Shown here one piece after another: positions 58,456 through 64,000 of a stretch of 64,000 bases of DNA (its first letter is position 1; each line of letters begins with the position of its first letter). Made by a program: the position numbers and the translations under genes. Under the pieces are notes generated by a model. That model saw nothing but the letters and a program-made list of their open reading frames with translations, was not told the DNA's origin and ran no database searches. This stretch comes from Claveliimonas intestinigallinarum (GTDB lineage Bacteria; Bacillota; Clostridia; Lachnospirales; Lachnospiraceae). The stretch spans positions 62,001 to 126,000 of the forward strand of contig DXED01000029.1 of assembly GCA_019115145.1 (NCBI GenBank). The letters are read 5' to 3'.

Positions 58456-59487
58456 TCATTTGATGAACATGGCGTCGCCAAAGGAGAAAAATCTGTATCT
58501 TTCCTTCACCGCCTCCTCGTAGGCGGCCAGCACATGCTCTCTCCCCGCCAGGGCGGAGACCAGCATCAGCAGGGTGGACTCAGGCAGGTGGAAGTTGGTG
58601 ATCAGGCAGTCCAGTATCTTGAATTTGTAGCCCGGATAGATGAAGATATCAGTCCATCCGCTCCCGGCCCGCAGGTGCCCGTTTTCGTCCGCCGCGGACT
58701 CGATGGTCCGGCAGCTGGTGGTCCCCACGCAGATGATCCGGCCGCCCTTCTCCTTTGCCCGGTTGATTTTCTCGGCCTCGCTCTCCTCGATCTGATAAAA
58801 CTCCGAGTGCATGTGGTGCTCCAGGATATTGTCCACCTTCACAGGACGGAAGGTGCCAAGTCCCACGTGAAGGGTGACACTGGCAATGTCCACTCCCTCG
58901 TCCTTTATCTCCCGCAAAAGCTCCGGCGTAAAGTGCAGCCCTGCCGTGGGCGCTGCCGCCGATCCGCTGTGCTTTGCGTAGACTGTCTGGTAACGGTTCT
59001 TGTCCTCCAGCTGGTGGGTGATATAGGGAGGCAGGGGCATCTGTCCCAGCTGGTCCAGTATCTCCTCACAGATGCCGTCGTAGGTAAAGCGCACCAGGCG
59101 GTTTCCCTCCTCCACCACATCGATGACCTCCCCGATCAGAAGCCCCTCTCCAAAGCTGATCCTGGCGCCCGGCTTCGCCTTTTTCCCCGGCTTCACCAGC
59201 GTCTCCCAGACATTATCCTCTTTTCTTTTCAACAATAAAATTTCTATCTTTGCGTCCGTTCCGATCTTGGAGCCGATCAGCCTGGCGGGGATGACCTTTG
59301 TGTCGTTGATCACAAGGCAGTCCCCGGGATGGAGGTAATCTTTGATCTCCCGGAATACATGGTGGGAGGTCTCCCCGGTCTCCTTGTCCAGCACAAGGAG
59401 CCTGGAGCTGGCCCGATCCTTCAGCGGATCCTGGGCGATGAGCTCCTGGGGCAGATCGAAGCTGAAATCCTGTCGTCTCATTTCCAT
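58456..59487 (-). CDS. queA: S-adenosylmethionine:tRNA ribosyltransferase-isomerase
   Basis: A 343-residue enzyme making epoxyqueuosine on tRNA from SAM. DFSFDLPQELIAQDPLKDRASSRLLVLD is the family N-terminus, SGSAAAPTAGLHFTPELL the active region, and LITNFHLPESTLLMLVSALAG the C-terminal hallmark. Length is standard. AAGGAAG is 9-10 nt before the ATG at 59487. No other queuosine gene is adjacent. Confidence 0.95.
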   Translation of the reverse strand: MEMRRQDFSFDLPQELIAQDPLKDRASSRLLVLDKETGETSHHVFREIKDYLHPGDCLVINDTKVIPARLIGSKIGTDAKIEILLLKRKEDNVWETLVKPGKKAKPGARISFGEGLLIGEVIDVVEEGNRLVRFTYDGICEEILDQLGQMPLPPYITHQLEDKNRYQTVYAKHSGSAAAPTAGLHFTPELLREIKDEGVDIASVTLHVGLGTFRPVKVDNILEHHMHSEFYQIEESEAEKINRAKEKGGRIICVGTTSCRTIESAADENGHLRAGSGWTDIFIYPGYKFKILDCLITNFHLPESTLLMLVSALAGREHVLAAYEEAVKERYRFFSFGDAMFIK

Positions 59488-59529
59488 ATATCTATTCTTC
59501 CTTTCTACGCGGTACAGTGCATAACATAG

Positions 59530-59563
59530 CGATACAGGGAGCCGGATCGGTCCCCCTGTATCG
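59530..59563. other. Hairpin between pheT and queA
   Basis: CGATACAGGG (59530-59539) and CCCTGTATCG (59554-59563) form a 10-bp perfect stem with a 14-nt loop. No T-run follows on either strand. It may stabilise the pheT 3' end or be a weak terminator. Confidence 0.5.
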
Positions 59564-59631
59564 TATCACATCTTCTCTGTCCGCGACAGCTCTTTTATGA
59601 AGCTATATACGCGGTCTCTATTCCTACAGGT

Positions 59632-62052
59632 CTACTTGCGCAGCTCGATTCCCATCTCCTCGAGAGCGCCCAGGATGGCGTCCATGGCCTTAGACACGTC
59701 CGCCTCCTCGAGAGTCCTGTCCTTTGCCCGGAACACAATGGAGTAGGCGACAGATTTATACCCGTCTTTGATCTGGGCTCCCTCGTAGAGGTCGAAGAGA
59801 GCATAGCTCTCCAGGTACTGTCCTCCCTTGTCCTCAATGACCTTCTCCACCTGTCCTACCATGATCTCCTTGGGCATCACCATGCTGATGTCTCGGGTCA
59901 CGGCCGGGAACCTGGCAATTCCCTCGTACTTCCTGTCAAAGTTTGCCCGGGATACGACCTCAGGCATATCGATAACAGCCACGTAGGCCCTCTCGCCGAT
60001 GCCGTAGGTGTCCGCCACATCCGGGTGAACCTCGCCCAGGTAGCCGATCACAGTTCCATCGTAAATGATGTTGGCCTGGCGTCCCGGGTGCAGGAAGGTT
60101 TTTCCTGCCTTGGGGTCATAGATTTCTTTCTGGGAGAGGCCTGCCTTCTCCAGGAACTCCTCCACAACGCCCTTCATGCTGAAGAAGTCTCCCTCCCCGT
60201 ACATGCCGAGGGTAAACTGCATTCTCTCCTCGGGCAGCTCTGTCAGGGGCAGAGCCTTGGGAAGGTAAATATTTCCAAGCTCATAAAGCCTTACATTTTT
60301 ATTTCTTCGGTTGTAGTTTGTAGCCAGGGACGTGAGCATGCCGTTTAAAGACATAGTCCTCATGATGCTGTAGTCCTCCCCAAGGGGGTTCATGATGCTG
60401 ATGGCCTTTCTCTCCGGCGCGTCCTCGGGGAGCAGGAGCTTGTCAAACACCTTCGGGCTCTCAAAGGAGTAGGTCATGCCCTGACTGAAGCCGCAGTATT
60501 CCGCCACGTTTCTGGCCACCTCCTCGATGCGCAGCTTGAAGGACAGCTTTCCTGTGGTGGCCTCGCCTTTGGGAAGCGTGGTGGGGATATTGTCATACCC
60601 GTAGAACCTTGCCACTTCCTCCGCCAGGTCCGCAAGGCGAAACAGGTCGTGCCGGAAAGTGGGGGCAATCACTTCGTTTGTATTTTCATCGTATTCCAGA
60701 TCGATCATGCGGAAATACGAGAGCATATCCTCCCTGGGGATGTTTGTTCCCAGGAGAGCATTGATCGCATCCGCGTCAAAGGGCACGCGGACAGGCTCTT
60801 TTTTCCTGCTGTAAACATCTACCATGCCGCCGACCACTTCGCCGGCTCCCATCTCCTCCACAAGCTGGCAGGCACGGTCAATGGCAGCCTGGGCGTTGTT
60901 GGGATCCAGCCCCTTCTCAAACTTGCCGGAAGCGTCTGTGCGCAGGCCCACCTTCTTGCTGGACTTGCGGATGTTGGTGCCGTCAAAGCAGGCCGCCTCA
61001 AAGAGCATCGTCTTCACATCGTCGGTGATCATGGAGTTCTCGCCGCCCATGATGCCGGCAATGCCCACGGATTTCTCCCCGTCGCAGATCATCAGCACAG
61101 AGGGATCCATCTGCCTCTCCTGTCCATCCAGAGTGGTGAATTTCTCCCCCTCCTCGGCGCGCTTCACAATAATCTCATGTCCGGCAATGGTGTCCAGATC
61201 ATAGGCGTGCATGGGCTGTCCGTACTCCTCCATCACGTAGTTGGTGATATCCACCAGGTTGTTGATGGGACGGATACCCACAGAGGCAAGCCTTCTCTGC
61301 ATCCACTTGGGTGAGGGGCCGATCTTGATATTTTTTACAACTCTGGCGCAGTATCTGGGACACAGGTCTGTGTCTTTCACGGTCACCTTAATATAGTCGT
61401 TCACATCCTCTTCATTTCCGGTCGGTGTCACCTGGGGCGGGCAGAACTTCTTGCGGAAGGTGGCCGCCGCCTCCCTCGCGATACCGATGACACTGTAGCA
61501 GTCCACCCGGTTGGATGTGATCTCGTACTCAAAGACCACGTCGTCAAGGCCCAGCAGCTTCACCACATCCGCGCCCACCTCTGTATCCTGGGGCAGGATG
61601 TAGATGCCGTTCTCCGGCGCGTCCGGATACATGTCCCGGCTGGAGCCCAGCTCCTCGATGGAGCACATCATACCGTTGCTCTCAATGCCTCTCAGCTTCC
61701 CCTTCTTGATCTTGATGCCGCCAGCCACACGGCTTCCCGGCTCGTGGCCTCCCGCCACGCGGCCGCCCGCCAGGACAACAGGCACCTTGTCCCCCTCGTG
61801 AACGTTGGGCGCGCCTGTCACGATCTGTATAGACTCCGCGCCCACATTCACCTGACACACGATCAGCTTGTCCGCGTCCGGATGCTTCTCGATCTTATCG
61901 ATCTGGCCCACCACGATCCTGTCCAGATCCGCGTCCAGCTTCTCATAATTCTCTACCTTTGTCCCGGAAAGGGTCATGGCGTCCGTGTACTCCTGCGCAG
62001 TGACATCCAGATCCGGCACATATGCTTTTATCCATGATAATGATGTATTCAT
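59632..62052 (-). CDS. pheT: Phenylalanyl-tRNA synthetase beta subunit
   Basis: An 806-residue subunit. It has the N-terminal tRNA-binding/EMAP-like domain (residues ~40-150, VGQIDKIEKHPDADKLIVC), the B3/4 editing region, the B5 domain and a C-terminal ferredoxin-fold anticodon-binding domain (RFPAVTRDISMVMPKEI). Conserved GVRPINNLVDITNYV-type motif reads VGIRPINNLVDITNYVM. Normal length. It is downstream of pheS, separated by the palindromic repeat. Confidence 0.97.
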   Translation of the reverse strand: MNTSLSWIKAYVPDLDVTAQEYTDAMTLSGTKVENYEKLDADLDRIVVGQIDKIEKHPDADKLIVCQVNVGAESIQIVTGAPNVHEGDKVPVVLAGGRVAGGHEPGSRVAGGIKIKKGKLRGIESNGMMCSIEELGSSRDMYPDAPENGIYILPQDTEVGADVVKLLGLDDVVFEYEITSNRVDCYSVIGIAREAAATFRKKFCPPQVTPTGNEEDVNDYIKVTVKDTDLCPRYCARVVKNIKIGPSPKWMQRRLASVGIRPINNLVDITNYVMEEYGQPMHAYDLDTIAGHEIIVKRAEEGEKFTTLDGQERQMDPSVLMICDGEKSVGIAGIMGGENSMITDDVKTMLFEAACFDGTNIRKSSKKVGLRTDASGKFEKGLDPNNAQAAIDRACQLVEEMGAGEVVGGMVDVYSRKKEPVRVPFDADAINALLGTNIPREDMLSYFRMIDLEYDENTNEVIAPTFRHDLFRLADLAEEVARFYGYDNIPTTLPKGEATTGKLSFKLRIEEVARNVAEYCGFSQGMTYSFESPKVFDKLLLPEDAPERKAISIMNPLGEDYSIMRTMSLNGMLTSLATNYNRRNKNVRLYELGNIYLPKALPLTELPEERMQFTLGMYGEGDFFSMKGVVEEFLEKAGLSQKEIYDPKAGKTFLHPGRQANIIYDGTVIGYLGEVHPDVADTYGIGERAYVAVIDMPEVVSRANFDRKYEGIARFPAVTRDISMVMPKEIMVGQVEKVIEDKGGQYLESYALFDLYEGAQIKDGYKSVAYSIVFRAKDRTLEEADVSKAMDAILGALEEMGIELRK

Positions 62053-62085
62053 TGTATTCTCCTTTACGTTAATAGTTTAACAGGG

Positions 62086-62157
62086 GACGTAACACTTTTA
62101 AAAAGTATTACGTCTGAAATTACACTAACTGGTGTACTATTGTGTGTATTGTGTCTA
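62086..62157. repeat. Dispersed palindromic repeat, copy B
   Basis: Palindrome arms GACGTAACACTTTT (62086-62099) and AAAAGTATTACGTCTG (62101-62116), one mismatch that would be a G-U pair in RNA. The tail carries TGTACTATTGTGT (62133-62145) and ends with the CTA that is the pheS stop (62155-62157). It matches copy A at 11881-11952 in order and sequence. It lies inside the pheS-pheT transcript. Confidence 0.75.
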
Positions 62158-63174
62158 AAACTGCTTCAGGAACCGGATATCGTTCTCGTACAGAAGCCGC
62201 ATGTCATCGATCTCATACTTCAGAAGGGCAATTCGCTCCAGGCCGACACCAAAGGCGAAGCCTGTGTACTCATCCGGGTCAATGCCGCACATCTCGAACA
62301 CATGGGGATGCACCATACCACAGCCGAGGATCTCGATCCAGCCGGAGCCCTTGCAGAAGCGGCAGCCCTTTCCGCCGCACTTGAAGCAGGTCACGTCCAT
62401 CTCGGCGCTGGGCTCCGTAAAGGGGAAGTGATGGGGACGGAATTTCGTCTTTGTCTCCGGCCCGAACAGCTCCTTTGCGAAGACTTCCAGGGTTCCCTTC
62501 AGGTCAGAGAAGGAAATCTTCTTGTCCACCACAAGTCCCTCGATCTGGTGGAAGGAAGGAGAGTGGGTGGCATCCACCTCATCGGAGCGGAACACGCGTC
62601 CCGGCGCGATCATACGGATGGGGAGCTTTCCCTGCTCCATGATGCGGGCCTGCACAGGGGATGTCTGTGTCCGAAGCACAATATCCTTGTTGATGTAGAA
62701 GGTGTCCTGCTCATCCTTGGCCGGATGGTCGGCGGGGATATTCAGCTTCTCAAAGTTGTAGAGGTCGTACTCGATCTCCGGGCCCTCCACCACCTCGTAG
62801 CCCATACCGATGAAAATGCGCTCCACCTCGTTCAGGGCGATAGTGTTGGGATGGCTGTGTCCCACCATATTTTTCTTCGAGGGAAGTGTGACGTCGATGA
62901 CCTCCTGCTTCAGTCTCTCCTCCCGGATCTTCCTCTCCATATTCTTCTTTGTCTCCTCCAGGAGCTCCTCAATGGCCGCTCTCGTCTCGTTGACCATCTG
63001 TCCTACCTTGGGGCGCTCCTCCGGTGCCACGTCCTTCATAGCCTTCAGAACTGCGGTCAGCTCTCCTTTTTTGCCCAGGAACTTCACCCGCACTTCGTTG
63101 AGCTTTTCAGGCACATCGGAAGCTTCAATCTGACGGATCGCCTCTTCTTTAATGCTTTGTAATTTCTCTTTCAT
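62155..63174 (-). CDS. pheS: Phenylalanyl-tRNA synthetase alpha subunit
   Basis: A 339-residue class II catalytic subunit. An N-terminal coiled-coil (~1-85) precedes the catalytic core with motif 2 (MIAPGRVFRSDEVDATHSPSFHQIEGLVVD) and motif 3 (GFAFGVGLERIALLKYEIDDMR). AAGGAG lies 7 nt before the ATG at 63174; another ATG is one codon upstream. Regulated by the T-box leader at 63258-63535. Confidence 0.97.
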   Translation of the reverse strand: MKEKLQSIKEEAIRQIEASDVPEKLNEVRVKFLGKKGELTAVLKAMKDVAPEERPKVGQMVNETRAAIEELLEETKKNMERKIREERLKQEVIDVTLPSKKNMVGHSHPNTIALNEVERIFIGMGYEVVEGPEIEYDLYNFEKLNIPADHPAKDEQDTFYINKDIVLRTQTSPVQARIMEQGKLPIRMIAPGRVFRSDEVDATHSPSFHQIEGLVVDKKISFSDLKGTLEVFAKELFGPETKTKFRPHHFPFTEPSAEMDVTCFKCGGKGCRFCKGSGWIEILGCGMVHPHVFEMCGIDPDEYTGFAFGVGLERIALLKYEIDDMRLLYENDIRFLKQF

Positions 63175-63257
63175 CATTTTTCTCCTTTTCTTTATGAAAT
63201 GTAACACAGGGACGTTTTGATCGAATGGAGGACTCGGTTCTCCGTTCAACATTCAAT

Positions 63258-63535
63258 AAAAAAAGCCTCATCCCTGAAAAGGGACGAGACATACAAACCC
63301 GCGGTACCACCCTGCTTCCCGCTGCGCTTTGCGCGGCGGACTCTCAGACATGCGTAACGTGCACAAAGACGGCACACCCTACTGGCCGATCAGACAGCCC
63401 TGTTCAGATGCGCGGCTCACGTGGGAAATTCGATCCTCATCTGAACCCGGGGAAACTTTCAGCCAGCGATCTCCCCTCTCTGCCGGAAAATGAGTCTCTA
63501 CTTGCACGGTCAAAGCCTTTCTGATATTTCAATCG
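63258..63535 (-). promoter_or_regulatory. T-box leader of pheS-pheT
   Basis: The T-box sequence GGGTGGTACCGCG reads on the minus strand near 63299-63313. It is followed by the terminator stem CTCGTCCC/GGGATGAG and a run of seven Ts (63258-63288). Upstream lies an extended stem I region with AGAGAGGGGAG near 63470-63480. Uncharged tRNA-Phe should favour antitermination. I did not fix the specifier codon with confidence. Confidence 0.9.
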
Positions 63536-63543
63536 CTTTTTTC

Positions 63544-63571
63544 ATTTTAACACAAGAAAACGGGATGTCAA
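63544..63571 (-). promoter_or_regulatory. Promoter of the pheS-pheT operon
   Basis: Minus-strand consensus TTGACA (63566-63571), a 16-bp spacer and TAAAAT (63544-63549), just upstream of the T-box leader. Confidence 0.6.
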
Positions 63572-63609
63572 GGAAAACCCTGCCCGCAGGCGGACATTTT
63601 TCCCTTGCG

Positions 63610-64000
63610 TCAGGAAAACATTTTGTCAGCTGTCAGCTTGTTCAGCTCACCTCCCAGCAGGATACTGTACATACAGCAGTAGAGCCAGAGCATGATCAGC
63701 ACAATGGTTGTGAGGCTCCCGTACATATCTGAAAACCCCTGGAAAATATCCACATACACGGAGAACACCCAGGAGATAACCATCCAGGCCAGGGCTGTAA
63801 ACACAGATCCCGGGATCTGCCTGCGGAAGGTATCCTTCCGGTTGGGGAGGAACTTGTAGATAAGCAGGGAAAATCCCATCATCACCACCGGCGTGATGAC
63901 GGTCCGCCGCTGGATCAGCCAGTCCGCCACCGGCTTCAGGAATTTCACGTGGCTCGTGATAAAAATGTTCAGCGTGTTTCCAAAGACAGAGACCACAAGA
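63610..64000 (-). CDS. YihY/BrkB-family membrane protein (5' end cut by window)
   Basis: The last ~130 residues of a membrane protein: VVMMGFSLLIYKFLPNRKDTFRRQIPGSVFTALAWMV is the conserved YihY/virulence-factor-BrkB (formerly 'ribonuclease BN') segment, followed by SDMYGSLTTIVLIMLWLYCCMYSILLGGELN. About three membrane helices are visible. Function unknown; the old ribonuclease assignment is not supported for this family. The start lies beyond the right edge. Confidence 0.88.
   Translation of the reverse strand, partial: LVVSVFGNTLNIFITSHVKFLKPVADWLIQRRTVITPVVMMGFSLLIYKFLPNRKDTFRRQIPGSVFTALAWMVISWVFSVYVDIFQGFSDMYGSLTTIVLIMLWLYCCMYSILLGGELNKLTADKMFS

Noticed and set aside
63610..64000. Calling the last gene ribonuclease BN
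   Set aside because: The YihY/BrkB membrane family was misnamed; RNase BN activity belongs to a different protein family.

Overview
The window reads as chromosome of an obligately anaerobic, GC-rich member of the Clostridia, most likely a gut Lachnospiraceae. The evidence is an electron-bifurcating [FeFe]-hydrogenase, the anaerobic (cobalt-early, cbi-type) cobalamin pathway, a phenylalanyl-tRNA synthetase operon under a T-box, Firmicutes-type AGGAGG ribosome binding sites, and a SpoIIE-type phosphatase. No rRNA, tRNA, CRISPR array, prophage or insertion sequence was found. The species cannot be fixed from the sequence alone.

Layout. 1-6.9 kb (minus strand): a Na/phosphate cotransporter (cut by the window start), an auxin-efflux-type carrier, an unknown membrane protein and the TrkH/TrkA potassium system. 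7.1-9.2 kb: an EF-G-like GTPase, divergent from tyrA-aroA (9.4-11.9 kb, plus). 11.9-14.9 kb: a SpoIIE-type phosphatase overlapping an iron-only-hydrogenase-like PAS sensor. 15-23 kb: CapA-like protein, HAD phosphatase, a MoxR/DUF58/transglutaminase cluster, an AraC-type regulator with a divergent 25-codon mini-gene, and a VanZ-like protein. 23.6-28.7 kb: a hydrogenase operon (hndA, an ATPase gene, hndB, hndC, hndD). Divergent from it, 29-32.3 kb carries DRTGG, anti-sigma-type ATPase, hydrogenase-like sensor, DRTGG and PHP genes. Together with 11.9-14.9 kb these look like a redox-sensing partner-switching network around H2 metabolism.

32.3-54.6 kb is devoted to vitamin B12. A plus-strand operon (cbiM-N-Q-O cobalt importer, then cbiK cobaltochelatase) and an 18-kb minus-strand operon (sirC, hemC, cobA-hemD, cbiD, cbiL, cbiF, cbiG, cbiH, cbiJ-E-T fusion, cbiA, cobT, cobU, cobS, cobC, cbiB, cobD, cobQ/cbiP, cbiC) each start with a cobalamin riboswitch and a terminator, and meet tail to tail with 3 bp between them. 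The set covers porphobilinogen to cobalamin. A corrinoid adenosyltransferase, 5-aminolevulinate and porphobilinogen synthesis, and lower-ligand synthesis are not in the window.

54.6-64 kb: a DUF3592-like membrane protein, a siroheme nitrite/sulfite reductase, a small unknown protein, a decayed AmmeMemoRadiSam-B remnant, an HPr-like protein without the phosphorylatable histidine, queA, pheT, pheS with its T-box, and the C-terminal part of a YihY/BrkB-family protein.

The most interesting unannotated items are a probable Fst/par-like type I toxin-antitoxin locus at 58.1-58.4 kb (28-residue toxin, antisense RNA, shared hairpin, paired direct repeats), a dispersed palindromic repeat whose end supplies the stop codon of two unrelated genes (11.9 and 62.1 kb), and the 25-codon mini-gene at 22.4 kb.
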